This document shows positions 56,089 through 64,000 of a stretch of 64,000 bases of DNA, piece by piece. This DNA is from COE1 sp910588595 (GTDB taxonomy: Bacteria; Bacillota; Clostridia; Lachnospirales; Lachnospiraceae): NCBI GenBank assembly GCA_948957135.1, contig CARDBT010000011.1:1-64000 (forward strand). Reading direction: 5' to 3'. The notes below the pieces were generated by a model. It made no database searches. It saw nothing but the letters and a program-made list of their open reading frames with translations, and was not told the origin of the DNA. Positions within the stretch are counted from its first letter, which is position 1; each line of letters starts with the position of its first letter. Made by a program: the position numbers and the translations under genes.

Positions 56089-56784
56089 TCATGTAAGATC
56101 ATCCAACCTGACTTGTCTGTATACAATGTCATTGCGTATATCCGCTATAAAACCGTTCAGACAATCCATGTCACGGATCACACGCACACCCATCTGCCCC
56201 TCGAGCCATCGGTTGCCGGAAGAATAGCGCACAAGCCTGCTGTCGACACAAGCCAGATGTCTCCCCTGCCTGATCGCATACCCGACCGTGTACATCGTTC
56301 CGCTGTCGCACTCTGCCTCTATCACGATCACACCGTCACTGAGCCCGCTCTGCAGCCGGTCCCTCTCCACATATTGATATCTGCGCACTGGTGTCTGACA
56401 AGGGTACTCACTGAGCAGACAGCCTCCGCCAGAAAGCAGTCTTTCTGCCAGTCGGGTATTGGCGTGCGGCACGATCCGATCCAATCCGCAGGGCATAACT
56501 GCCACGCAGGTTCCACCTGCCGCCAGCGCACCTCTCAATGCGTACGTATCGCATCCCATAGCCAGTCCGTTCACCACGTTGATCCCCATCCTGCCAAGCG
56601 TATAACCAATCTGGTATGCAGCCTCTATCCCCCTGTCAGACACGCGCCTGCTGCCGATCACTGCAACATTACACGCTTGATCGACCATGCCGATCCCGCC
56701 TTTGTAATACAGTTCCGACGGCGGATTTGCAATCGACGCCAAACGTTTCGGGTAATCACTATCCAATAGCTCTGTCCGTCTCAT
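56089..56784 (-). CDS. Short DprA-like protein
   Basis: 231 residues holding only the DprA Rossmann-like core: CNVAVIGSRRVSDRGIEAA, VVNGLAMGCDTYALRGAL, LLSEYPCQTP and ERDRLQSGLSDGVIVIEA, which corresponds to the R-N-R-I-I-S-G-L-S motif. The N-terminal SAM domain and C-terminal winged helix of full DprA are missing. DprA normally loads RecA on single-stranded DNA; short forms without these parts also occur as accessory genes. Overlaps the HTH-Uma2 gene by 4 nt (ATGA). Confidence 0.8.
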   Translation of the reverse strand: MRRTELLDSDYPKRLASIANPPSELYYKGGIGMVDQACNVAVIGSRRVSDRGIEAAYQIGYTLGRMGINVVNGLAMGCDTYALRGALAAGGTCVAVMPCGLDRIVPHANTRLAERLLSGGGCLLSEYPCQTPVRRYQYVERDRLQSGLSDGVIVIEAECDSGTMYTVGYAIRQGRHLACVDSRLVRYSSGNRWLEGQMGVRVIRDMDCLNGFIADIRNDIVYRQVRLDDLT

Positions 56785-57569
56785 CTTTCTATATTCTCAC
56801 ACAACTTCAAAATATGATCCATCCGGATCTGCAGCTTCCCCCCGTAAATATTGACGGGCACAGGGGTTGTCAAATCATGGGTCTGCGCATAGATATCACG
56901 CTCAAAGAAAAAGACGACAAGCCGCTTTTTGTATGGATCGAGTATCCAATACTCGCGCACTCCGGCGCTCTCGTACTTCTCGAGTTTCTTAAAATAGTCC
57001 TTCCGTTTTGTCAATGTGGAGATCACCTCCAGCACAAAATCCGGCGCGCCGAACACTCTGCCTTTCAAGATCTTCTCATTGCTGCAGAGTACCAGTACAT
57101 CTGGCTGTACCATCGTTTTGTTGTCACAATCGAGCTGCACATCGATCGGTGACATAACTGCCTCGCACTTCCCGTTGTTGTCCGTGATATAGTTTGCGAT
57201 CTGCCTGTAAATCTCCCCCGCGATCTTCTGATGGTCAAATGTCGGCGCTTCCACATCGTAGATCACTCCGTCGATCAGCTCCACACGCCTCTCCTCCGGC
57301 AAGTCAAAATAGTCCTCAATGGTATATCCGCCCTGTTTCTTTTCCTGTGGACTGCCATACGAAAAAGCTGCGCTGTCATTCAGCATCATATTGCCATCAT
57401 GGTCCTTCAGCACCTGCTGCAATGCCTGCAGTGTCGCGTACCGCGGATGTTGCGTATCCCCCGAGAAGATCTTCTGGACAGTTCCCAGCGGCACGCCGGA
57501 CAGCTCCGAGATCTGTGCATAGCTGTAGCCCTTCTGCAGTTTCTTCTGTTTCATTTCCTCTATCGTCAT
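56781..57569 (-). CDS. HTH-Uma2 endonuclease-fold fusion
   Basis: About 262 residues: an XRE HTH at 1-55 (SYAQISELSGVPLGTVQKIFSGDTQHPRYATLQALQQVL) fused to a Uma2/DUF820 PD-(D/E)XK domain (about 85-230; VELIDGVIYDVEAPTFDHQ, MVQPDVLVLC, DFVLEVIS, KKLEKYESAGVREYWILDP). These last motifs carry the nuclease-type Asp and Glu. ATG at 57569 follows AGGAGG by about 8 nt. Translationally coupled to the short DprA downstream. Function unknown; Uma2 families are large in some bacteria. Confidence 0.85.
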   Translation of the reverse strand: MTIEEMKQKKLQKGYSYAQISELSGVPLGTVQKIFSGDTQHPRYATLQALQQVLKDHDGNMMLNDSAAFSYGSPQEKKQGGYTIEDYFDLPEERRVELIDGVIYDVEAPTFDHQKIAGEIYRQIANYITDNNGKCEAVMSPIDVQLDCDNKTMVQPDVLVLCSNEKILKGRVFGAPDFVLEVISTLTKRKDYFKKLEKYESAGVREYWILDPYKKRLVVFFFERDIYAQTHDLTTPVPVNIYGGKLQIRMDHILKLCENIER

Positions 57570-57760
57570 ATCTGCTCCTCCTGCCAATCCCTACATATAT
57601 AATACATATGTTCTACTCATTTGTCAACCGTTTTATTTCTGTTTTGTTTCCATTTTATTTCCTTTTGTCCGCTTCAGTATCATATATAACATATTTGCTA
57701 AGGATACACATGTGGGCAGGGAAAAGACTCCCAGCAATACCTGGAAGTCTCAATCATTCG

Positions 57761-58639
57761 CTACCATACCGATATCTGCATTGGCTCACCTGCCTGCCCG
57801 TCACACAGCTGTTTCCCTGCAGGCAGCAGAACCGTCTGCGCGATAAGCTCCCTCGCCACATAGAGCATACTGTCTGCCCTGGCACTCATACTCCACTTGA
57901 CCAGCGCCATCCCCCCCTGTTCGATCTCGATACACGTAATGCACCGAGGATGGACACAGCTGCCTGTATTATAATAGAAAGACGGTTCAGCCGGCATTAC
58001 AGGGCGGTGCGTGTGACCCGTGATCAAAATGCGCCTGTTTTCAGAAGCCCAGCGGTTTAACTTTGTCTCACACTTGTTTTTCACACGATAGTTCTTTGCC
58101 GCGCTGGTCGGATCCAGCACACCCATATTTTCCAAAGGTCTCCACACATATCGTACCAGAAAACATGCGATCCGCCAGAAAGTCGAGTTGAGCAGGCTTG
58201 CCTGGTGCCCATGTGTCAGATACAGGGCGCGCTGCGGCATATTGGCAGGATACAGTATGATACTCTCGTAAAATGGAAACGGAACTGACGGCTGCTTTTT
58301 CTTTTTCACCATATCGTGGTTTCCATAGATCAGATATAGCCTATTTTCTCTGTATAGCCGCATAAACAGATCAAATACATCATCATGAACCTCAATGATC
58401 GTCCTCATGCTGCGGTTTTCCCAGAGTTCATCTCCATCCCCAAGTTCAATATAGGTAAACCCTCTATTGATGTAATATTTTACCGCTGCCAGATACAGAT
58501 GCTGATTTTTCAAAAAATTGTCCGAGGATGTTCCAACGCCTCTGTGACAGTCACTCATCAGCACATATCGGGAGCGATACGTGAGCGGCAGAACCGGAGC
58601 ATCTATAAAAGCATGCTCCAGTCTGGAAGATACACTCAT
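57761..58639 (-). CDS. Calcineurin-like metallophosphoesterase
   Basis: 292 residues. Metal motifs: DCHRGVGTSSDNF near residue 30, GDGDELWEN near 60, YGNHDMV near 105, LTHGHQ near 145 and TGHTHRP near 210. The overall form resembles UDP-2,3-diacylglucosamine pyrophosphatase-like enzymes, though in a Gram-positive its target must be different. 4-nt overlap with the DUF4474 gene upstream. Confidence 0.88.
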   Translation of the reverse strand: MSVSSRLEHAFIDAPVLPLTYRSRYVLMSDCHRGVGTSSDNFLKNQHLYLAAVKYYINRGFTYIELGDGDELWENRSMRTIIEVHDDVFDLFMRLYRENRLYLIYGNHDMVKKKKQPSVPFPFYESIILYPANMPQRALYLTHGHQASLLNSTFWRIACFLVRYVWRPLENMGVLDPTSAAKNYRVKNKCETKLNRWASENRRILITGHTHRPVMPAEPSFYYNTGSCVHPRCITCIEIEQGGMALVKWSMSARADSMLYVARELIAQTVLLPAGKQLCDGQAGEPMQISVW

Positions 58640-59571
58640 AGCCGCCCCTTCTTACAGCATCTTTTCCGGCAGCTGCGCCTGTTCCTATGGCAGTGCCTGT
58701 GATATCGGCGCATCCTGAGCAGCTTCCTGAAAGCCACCGGCAGAAAATAGTACAGACACAATACTCTGTCCTCTGTACACTGGAAAGGTCTCGTGACCCA
58801 CAGATACAGCCTGCAGAAAATCTTGTTCTTCCACTGGGAAAAACGGCGCCAGAAACGTGTGCACAGCTTGTAATGCTTCTTTACTGAACAGGTGAAGTTC
58901 ACTGTCACGCAGAAACCGTTAACCACAAAATCCTGCTCTGTGTATCCTGCACCGCTCAGCGCGTTCACAAATGCGCTCTGCATTCGCCTGTCCGTGAATC
59001 TGATCGTCGCCTTCATTTCCAGCTCGGACGGCCATACAAAACATCCTGGGAAAAAGGCTGTCAGCCACCAGTGTGTCTGCGTGACCTGTACACAGCCGCC
59101 ATTTCTGCCGCAGAGCGTAAACGAACATTTCAACAGTTCCTCGTCGGATGCCGCTGTAAACAGGGTCGTCTTATACTCCTTTTCGGGGACGATCCCATCC
59201 GCATGGTAGATCCCGATCTCCGCCCCTGCATTGATGCCATACTGCCCTTTCCAGAACTCGATCAGCCAAGTCCTGCCATTATGATCAAAATATACTGGCA
59301 ATGAATCGAACACCATCTGAAAACGCGGCGCCATATAGTCGTAGAACCAGGTATACCCCGCCTCCCGCTGCCACGCGTCCAATGTGCTGGAAAAGAAACC
59401 GTATTTGTCATGATAACAATAACCGAACGGTCTGACGATCTCGTCTACCTTGCAGCATTTGTGGCACTGGTCCATGCACCGGATCCTGCAGACAATCTTC
59501 TTCTTGCGCCACCAGAAGAAAACACTGCAAAAAAGTGCCATGAGTAATAAGATCACTAACAATAGATACAT
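58636..59571 (-). CDS. DUF4474 protein with N-terminal membrane anchor
   Basis: 311 residues. One membrane helix (residues 2-20), then a Cys-rich spacer (RCMDQCHKCCKVDE), the DUF4474 core (PFGYCYHDKYGFFSSTLDAWQREAGYTWFYD, PVYFDHNGRTWLIEFWKGQYGINAGAEIGIY), and a Cys/Arg-rich C terminus. The activity is unknown. Coupled to the phosphoesterase gene downstream, suggesting a common surface or lipid task. Confidence 0.8.
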   Translation of the reverse strand: MYLLLVILLLMALFCSVFFWWRKKKIVCRIRCMDQCHKCCKVDEIVRPFGYCYHDKYGFFSSTLDAWQREAGYTWFYDYMAPRFQMVFDSLPVYFDHNGRTWLIEFWKGQYGINAGAEIGIYHADGIVPEKEYKTTLFTAASDEELLKCSFTLCGRNGGCVQVTQTHWWLTAFFPGCFVWPSELEMKATIRFTDRRMQSAFVNALSGAGYTEQDFVVNGFCVTVNFTCSVKKHYKLCTRFWRRFSQWKNKIFCRLYLWVTRPFQCTEDRVLCLYYFLPVAFRKLLRMRRYHRHCHRNRRSCRKRCCKKGRL

Positions 59572-59652
59572 AAGTCATATTCCAATCTACTATTTTATTA
59601 TAGTTTATGTCGAAATATGACTAAACGTGTAAAATTTTCTTTATTTCTTGGT

Positions 59653-59670
59653 AAATGCTTTCCGTCAGAT
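59653..59670. repeat. 18-bp MITE fragment
   Basis: AAATGCTTTCCGTCAGAT is the exact complement of an inner right-end block of the 222-bp element (ATCTGACGGAAAGCATTT). Confidence 0.65.
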
Positions 59671-59787
59671 ATGCAAAGTCCCCTCCTTGACTTCGCACTA
59701 CCCTTATAATATAATATTCCGAAAAGTAAGTCATTCCTGATCAGCAAAGTGAACCCGAAACACAAAACAAAAGAAAGGAAACCACGA

Positions 59788-59812
59788 AATGCTTTCCCAC
59801 AGATGACATACG
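59788..59812. repeat. Second, diverged MITE fragment
   Basis: AAATGCTTTCCCACAGATG followed by ACATACG resembles the same block with several changes, about 135 bp from the exact copy. Confidence 0.35.
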
Positions 59813-59865
59813 CCGAATAGCTTTGCTCTATCATGTTGAAGACGATTTTGAAATCCGCTGATTTT

Positions 59866-59902
59866 GCGCCGCAGAGAAAAAGAATCCTATTTTCCTGCGG
59901 CG
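59866..59902 (-). terminator. Strong hairpin after gatB
   Basis: CGCCGCAG/CTGCGGCG stem (8-9 bp) with A/T-rich inner arms that can extend it. Only a short A/T stretch follows, so it may stabilise the 3' end more than terminate. Confidence 0.55.
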
Positions 59903-59908
59903 TGAAAA

Positions 59909-61339
59909 TTATAGTAGTTCCCTCAGGATCTGATTGACTGACGCAGGGTCCGCCTTGCCCTTCATCGCCTTCATGGTCTGTCCCACGAGGAATCCGATCG
60001 CCTTTTCCTTGCCGTTTCGGTAGTCCTCCACGGACTGCGGGTTTGACGCGATCACCTCGCCGATCGTCGCTCTGAGCGCACCCTCGTCGTTCACGGTCTT
60101 TAAGCCCTTTTCCTCCACGTACTGCTCCGGATCGATATTCCCGGCAAACATCACCTCAAACACTTCCTTGGCGACGGTCAGGTTCACCGCCTTGCTGTCC
60201 ACGAGCCGGATCAGCTTCGCGAGATTTTCCGGGGAGAAAAGGATCTCCTCCGGATCCATGTTCTTTTCCTTTAACAGCCTGAGTGTCTCGCCCATCAGCC
60301 AGTTTGACACCTTTTTGGGCTGACCGCAGATCGCCACAGTCTCCTCAAACAAATCTGCCATATGCTTCGAATCCGTAATGATACCGATATCGTACTCCGG
60401 TATGTCAAACTCTCTTCTGTAGCGCTCCATCTTCTCCTCCCGAAACTCCGGCTGGCTGTCCCTGATCTGCTTTATCCACTCGTCACTGATGTAGACGGGG
60501 ACAAGATCGGGATCCGGGAAATATCGGTAATCCTGCGCGTCCTCCTTGGAGCGCATCGCGTAGGAGTACTCTTTTGCGTCGTCCCACCGCCTCGTCTCCT
60601 GCACAACCTGCTGCCCCGACTCCAGCAGGTCGATCTGCCGCTCGCGCTCACCCGCGATCGCGTGTGTGATCGCACGGAACGAGTTGAGGTTCTTCATCTC
60701 CGTGCGCGTGCCAAATCCCGCTGCACCCACTTCCCTGACCGAGAGGTTCACGTCCGCGCGCATGGAACCTTCGTTCAATTTGCAGTCGGATGCGCCGAGA
60801 TACTGTATGATCATGCGCAGCTTTTCGAGATAGGCGATGACCTCCTCCGCGCTGCGCATGTCCGGCTCCGACACGATCTCGATCAGGGGCACGCCGGAGC
60901 GGTTGTAATCCACCAGTGAACAGTCCTCCCACTCGTCGTGGATCAGCTTCCCGGCGTCCTCCTCCATGTGGATCTCATGGATCCCTATGGACTTTTTCCC
61001 CGCCGCAGTCTCGATCTCCACATGACCGTCCCTGCAAATCGGCAGGTAGAGCTGGCTGATCTGGTAATTCTGCGGGTTATCGGGATAAAAATAATTCTTC
61101 CTGTCAAACTTACAGCACTGTGTCACCGCACAGTTTGTGGCGAGTCCGACCGCCACCGCATAGTTCACGACCTGTCTGTTCAGCACGGGCAGCGAGCCCG
61201 GCATACCTGTACATACCGGGCAGGTGTGCGTGTTGGGCGCCCCGCCGAACGCGGTGGAGCAGCCGCAGAAGATCTTTGTCTTCGTCGCAAGTTCCACATG
61301 GACTTCCAGACCGATCACGGTCTCATATTGTTTTGCCAT
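59909..61339 (-). CDS. gatB: Asp-tRNA(Asn)/Glu-tRNA(Gln) amidotransferase subunit B
   Basis: 476 residues. Opening YETVIGLEVHVELATKTKIFCGC, the GatB hallmark, with CPVCTGMPGSLPVLN and the C-terminal YqeY-like tail ending VNQILREL. With GatA it turns mischarged Asp-tRNA(Asn) or Glu-tRNA(Gln) into the correct amides. It follows gatA by 87 bp, a spacer that includes a 7-bp tandem repeat. Confidence 0.97.
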   Translation of the reverse strand: MAKQYETVIGLEVHVELATKTKIFCGCSTAFGGAPNTHTCPVCTGMPGSLPVLNRQVVNYAVAVGLATNCAVTQCCKFDRKNYFYPDNPQNYQISQLYLPICRDGHVEIETAAGKKSIGIHEIHMEEDAGKLIHDEWEDCSLVDYNRSGVPLIEIVSEPDMRSAEEVIAYLEKLRMIIQYLGASDCKLNEGSMRADVNLSVREVGAAGFGTRTEMKNLNSFRAITHAIAGERERQIDLLESGQQVVQETRRWDDAKEYSYAMRSKEDAQDYRYFPDPDLVPVYISDEWIKQIRDSQPEFREEKMERYRREFDIPEYDIGIITDSKHMADLFEETVAICGQPKKVSNWLMGETLRLLKEKNMDPEEILFSPENLAKLIRLVDSKAVNLTVAKEVFEVMFAGNIDPEQYVEEKGLKTVNDEGALRATIGEVIASNPQSVEDYRNGKEKAIGFLVGQTMKAMKGKADPASVNQILRELL

Positions 61340-61373
61340 TGTTCCCTCTCCTTAACCTTTCATTTGAAATCAA

Positions 61374-61394
61374 GTATCGAGTATCGGGTATCGC
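61374..61394. repeat. Three tandem heptamers in the gatA-gatB spacer
   Basis: GTATCGA, GTATCGG, GTATCGC in direct succession, 34 bp ahead of the gatB start. Confidence 0.6.
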
Positions 61395-61426
61395 ACAAGC
61401 CGCAATGCGGCATACTTGTCGCGATC

Positions 61427-62866
61427 TCAGCCCCCTCTGTTCTGTTCATAGGTGTACGCCGCCTGTATCAGCCTCTTTTCCTGAAAACTGTCCGCGATCA
61501 GCTGCAGACCGATCGGCAGCCCCCCGGAATCCGTTCCGCACGGAACCGAGATCCCCGGCAGCCCTGCCAGGTTCACGGATATCGTATAGATATCCCCGAG
61601 ATACATTTTCAGCGGATCCGACAGGCTCTCCCCGAGCTTCGGCGCAGTCGTGGGCGCCACCGGTCCGAGAATCAGGTCATACTTTGCAAAGGCGTCATCG
61701 AATGCCTTTTTGATCATCGCCTTCACTTTCAGCGCCTTGAGGTAATAAGCGTCATAGTACCCGGAGCTGAGCACGAACGAACCGAGCATGATCCTGCGCT
61801 TCACCTCCGCGCCAAAGCCCTCGGAGCGCGTCTTTTTGTACATGTTGTGAAGCCCCTCGCACGCATCAGTCCTATGCCCGTATTTGACACCATCAAAGCG
61901 TTCCAGATTCGAGCTTGCCTCCGCCGACGCGATCGTGTAATATGCCGGGATCGCGTACTCGACGAGGCTCAAGTCAAACATTTCGACGACAGCCCCCCGC
62001 TCTTCCAACACCTTCGCCGCCGCCAGCACCGCCTCCTTCACTTCCGCGTCAAGTCCCTCGCCAAGATAATCCCTCGGAATCCCGATCTTCATGCCGCTGA
62101 CATCATCGACCAGCGCCGATGTGAAGTCGGTGTCCTCCCGCCTGACCGATGTCGAGTCCTTCGAGTCATGCGACGCGATCAGCTCGAGCACCGCAGCGCA
62201 GTCCGCCACATTCTTTGTCAGAGGTCCGATCTGGTCGAGCGAGGAACCGTACGCGATCAGCCCATAGCGCGAGACCGTGCCGTATGTGGGTTTCAGACCG
62301 ACCACGCCGCAGAACGATGCCGGCTGTCTGATCGAACCGCCCGTGTCTGAACCGAGCGCGAAGAAACACTCGCCCGCCGCCACTGCCGCCGCGGAACCGC
62401 CCGACGAGCCGCCCGGCACATGCGCCGTGTTCCACGGATTCCTGGTCTCGCCGTACGCGGAAGTCTCCGTCGTGGAACCCATCGCAAACTCGTCCATATT
62501 CGTCTTGCCGATGATCACTGCACCCGCCTTCTCGAGACTGACCACCGCCTCCGCCGAAAATGTCGGCACAAAATGCGCTAACATTTTCGAGGCGCAGGTG
62601 GTGAGCAGATCCTGTGTGCATATGTTGTCCTTGACCGCCACCGGAACGCCCGCGAGCAGCCCTGTCAGCTCCCCCTTTTCAATTTTTGCCTGCGCTGCCG
62701 CTGCCGCCCTCATCGCCTGCTCCCTGTCGATCGTCACGTAGGCATTGATGTCCTTCTCCCGCGCATCGATCCTTGCGAGCACCGCCTCCATGGCATCTGT
62801 CGCAGTGACCCTGCCCTCCCTGATCGCCGCGGAAAGCTCCACGGCACTGTATTCTAAAATATCCAT
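61427..62866 (-). CDS. gatA: Asp-tRNA(Asn)/Glu-tRNA(Gln) amidotransferase subunit A
   Basis: 479 residues. Amidase signature with the Lys-Ser-cis-Ser triad: VAVKDNICT (Lys), GGSSGGSAAAVAAG and DTGGSIRQPA (Ser pair). Hydrolyses glutamine to give ammonia for GatB. GGAG 7 nt before ATG. No gatC lies between it and the Rpn-type gene; in most clostridia gatC precedes gatA. Confidence 0.97.
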   Translation of the reverse strand: MDILEYSAVELSAAIREGRVTATDAMEAVLARIDAREKDINAYVTIDREQAMRAAAAAQAKIEKGELTGLLAGVPVAVKDNICTQDLLTTCASKMLAHFVPTFSAEAVVSLEKAGAVIIGKTNMDEFAMGSTTETSAYGETRNPWNTAHVPGGSSGGSAAAVAAGECFFALGSDTGGSIRQPASFCGVVGLKPTYGTVSRYGLIAYGSSLDQIGPLTKNVADCAAVLELIASHDSKDSTSVRREDTDFTSALVDDVSGMKIGIPRDYLGEGLDAEVKEAVLAAAKVLEERGAVVEMFDLSLVEYAIPAYYTIASAEASSNLERFDGVKYGHRTDACEGLHNMYKKTRSEGFGAEVKRRIMLGSFVLSSGYYDAYYLKALKVKAMIKKAFDDAFAKYDLILGPVAPTTAPKLGESLSDPLKMYLGDIYTISVNLAGLPGISVPCGTDSGGLPIGLQLIADSFQEKRLIQAAYTYEQNRGG

Positions 62867-62947
62867 ACACAGTCTCCAATCCGAAAAACCGCCGCCGCAG
62901 TTCTTCTAAACACCCTTTAACTTCATCATGCAAATATGGTTTTGCAC

Positions 62948-62965
62948 AGATCCCTGCAGGGATCT
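62948..62965. repeat. Perfect 18-bp palindrome upstream of gatA
   Basis: AGATCCCTGCAGGGATCT. It flanks the two-hairpin element at 62973-63058 and may be part of the same mobile or structured unit. Confidence 0.6.
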
Positions 62966-62972
62966 ATTCAAT

Positions 62973-63058
62973 CGAGTAGGGGAGCGACCTTCTCCACTGC
63001 TCGCCGCGCGCCCCGTGCGCCGCCTTGCGGCTTAGTTCCTCTGCACGGGGCTGCGCAG
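62973..63058. repeat. Two-hairpin palindromic repeat, copy B
   Basis: Hairpin 1: CGAGTAGGGGAG with CTCCACTGCTCG (11 of 12 pairs). Hairpin 2: GCCCCGTGC with GCACGGGGC, enclosing a smaller hairpin GCCGC-CTT-GCGGC. Shares sequence and layout with 1636-1710. It lies between the Rpn-type gene and gatA. Confidence 0.6.
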
Positions 63059-63083
63059 AAAAAGGGACTCACAGAGAGTCCCT
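63059..63083 (-). terminator. Terminator of the Rpn-type gene
   Basis: Minus strand AGGGACTC-TCTGT-GAGTCCCT followed by a T run; starts 29 bp after the stop codon. Confidence 0.88.
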
Positions 63084-63111
63084 TACCTGATAACATCTTT
63101 CTGCAAAGGTA

Positions 63112-64000
63112 TCAGTGATCAAGATCCACACCATGATCTGTCAAAACCTTTCTAATCTCTTCCTCGCTTGTACTCATTGCCTGCGCGATCATAACCAGAC
63201 TTGCCCCCACCCTGTAAAAATTGATGATAGCTTCTTCTTTCGCTTTGCCGGAACCCATTTTTTCGCCTATTCTTTCACCTTTCTCCAATAATCCCTGCCC
63301 TAAATTGCACATCACTTCCACTTCCTCTCTTAACCCCTTGTCGATGTCTATGCCAAAATCATCTGACAGCATCCAGAACCGTTCCCTGTTATTCAACTTC
63401 ACTGCAAACAGCGTATTGAGCATCCTGCACAGATCCCTGCTGTCTGTTTCCTCCGGGCTGCTCTCCGCCGCTTCCTCCGGCTGACCTGTTATACCCGCAA
63501 TCACAATGTTTACCAAATCGGTTCCCCCGGTCCATCTATATTTTCCATACAGGGTATCCTGCACTAAATGAATATGGTTCACACTGTTGTTCTCCATGTT
63601 CGCAACGATCCAGATAGAGTACACCTTTACCATGTCATCGAACTTCATATGTTCGAATTCCCTCTGTTTCTGTGCACTGATCAGCCTGCACGCATAAAAA
63701 ACGGCTCGGTTGGACAGCTTATAACCTGTCGGTTGATCCTTCTGCATCTCAACATTGATGATGATACCATATACTCCTTTCGAATCGCCGGAAGTCTTTA
63801 CTTTAAACAGGATATCATATCGCAACAATCCCTCGTTGTCCTCAGCATTCTCTGTATTGAGGCCTGTGATTCGCTCTCCTTTCGCTCTGTTTGTATGCCC
63901 CTGGTCCACGGGAACTTTACTGATATAGACTTCACCTTCTATCAACTCCGCAATGTCCTTCACATGCATCCCTTTGAACGCTTCCACGGTCTTTGACAGA
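63112..64000 (-). CDS. Rpn/PD-(D/E)XK nuclease family transposase-like protein (5' end outside)
   Basis: At least 296 residues; the frame stays open to the window edge, and the GTG at 63987 is not a credible start because the family extends further upstream (residues LSKTVEAF continue). Core motifs: LLRYDILFKVKTS with the catalytic Asp, IINVEMQKD (E-x-Q nuclease motif), and SNRAVFYACRLISAQ. The C-terminal part ends with a short coiled region. Rpn proteins promote DNA recombination and occur in many gut clostridia copies. Confidence 0.85.
   Translation of the reverse strand, partial: LSKTVEAFKGMHVKDIAELIEGEVYISKVPVDQGHTNRAKGERITGLNTENAEDNEGLLRYDILFKVKTSGDSKGVYGIIINVEMQKDQPTGYKLSNRAVFYACRLISAQKQREFEHMKFDDMVKVYSIWIVANMENNSVNHIHLVQDTLYGKYRWTGGTDLVNIVIAGITGQPEEAAESSPEETDSRDLCRMLNTLFAVKLNNRERFWMLSDDFGIDIDKGLREEVEVMCNLGQGLLEKGERIGEKMGSGKAKEEAIINFYRVGASLVMIAQAMSTSEEEIRKVLTDHGVDLDH

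Larger units (their letters stand above)
59572..59908. other. Intergenic region with MITE-related fragments, 337 bp
   Basis: Contains two partial copies of the MITE right inner block in the same orientation (59653-59670 and 59788-59812), and a hairpin at 59866-59902 after gatB. A 78-codon minus-strand frame crosses both fragments and does not look like a real gene. Confidence 0.55.

Noticed and set aside
59598..59834. 78-codon minus-strand frame between the DUF4474 and gatB genes
   Set aside because: It crosses MITE-derived fragments, has no ribosome site, and shows no family resemblance.
62679..62933. 84-codon frame overlapping the start of gatA as a possible gatC
   Set aside because: It lies mostly inside gatA in another frame; the residues do not match GatC, and no ribosome site precedes it.

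Overview
The window looks like a chromosomal segment from a Lachnospiraceae-type clostridium (low-GC Gram-positive lineage, but about half G+C here). The evidence is conserved Firmicutes housekeeping blocks (xerD-spoIIM-nudF; rny; recX-recA; yicC-remA-rpoZ-rimO-pgsA; gatB-gatA), Gram-positive SOS boxes at recA, lipoteichoic-acid-type synthase genes, strong AGGAGG ribosome sites and sigma-A promoters. No rRNA, tRNA or CRISPR array was recognised. Most genes lie on the minus strand.

Layout. 1-5.4 kb: xerD (edge), a SpoIIM-like protein, a Nudix hydrolase, RNase Y, RecX and RecA. 5.6-17.7 kb: one tight nine-gene minus-strand operon. In transcription order it encodes an SDR-PelD-like fusion with an RxxD site, a PelE-like protein, a DUF2194 protein, PelF, PelG, CotH kinase, a VTC-domain protein, a DUF4956 membrane protein and a DUF4874/DUF4832 protein. 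This is a Gram-positive Pel-type exopolysaccharide locus extended by a CotH/VTC/DUF4956 module, and it is the best candidate here for a little-described system. 18-22.3 kb: an unknown gene, then the pgsA-to-yicC housekeeping operon, from which gmk is missing. 22.4-28.9 kb: a 5'-truncated gene, an LTA-synthase-like protein, a YfhO-family protein, then a cobalamin riboswitch driving a DUF4430 lipoprotein and an ECF S component. 28.9-33.2 kb: a PTS EIIC-EAL c-di-GMP phosphodiesterase, a soluble CZB chemoreceptor and a small HTH protein. 33.2-37.3 kb: HAD phosphatase, a redox module (TlpA lipoprotein, a 48-residue CXXC protein, a membrane Fe-S protein), a C39-like peptidase and an XRE/GyrI regulator. 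37.4-44.4 kb: accessory genes bracketed by two near-identical 222-bp MITEs. 44.4-53.7 kb: a divergent aminotransferase/MocR pair, then an alpha-galactosidase/ABC importer operon divergent from its AraC-type regulator. 53.7-59.6 kb: RecQ, a short DprA, an HTH-Uma2 protein, a phosphoesterase and a DUF4474 protein. 59.9-64 kb: GatB, GatA (no GatC beside them) and an Rpn-type nuclease running off the edge.

Links between genes. A predicted c-di-GMP receptor (PelD-like) controls the polysaccharide machine, and a predicted c-di-GMP phosphodiesterase coupled to a sugar-PTS membrane domain lies 11 kb away, so sugar status could feed into matrix production. RemA, the matrix regulator of Bacillus, is also in the window. 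A TA-flanked MITE family with TIR core GAGCGTGTTTGA has two full copies, plus solo ends or decayed pieces near recA, the pel promoter, the truncated gene and gatB. Where an upstream in-frame start existed, I chose starts by ribosome-site position and say so in the entry.
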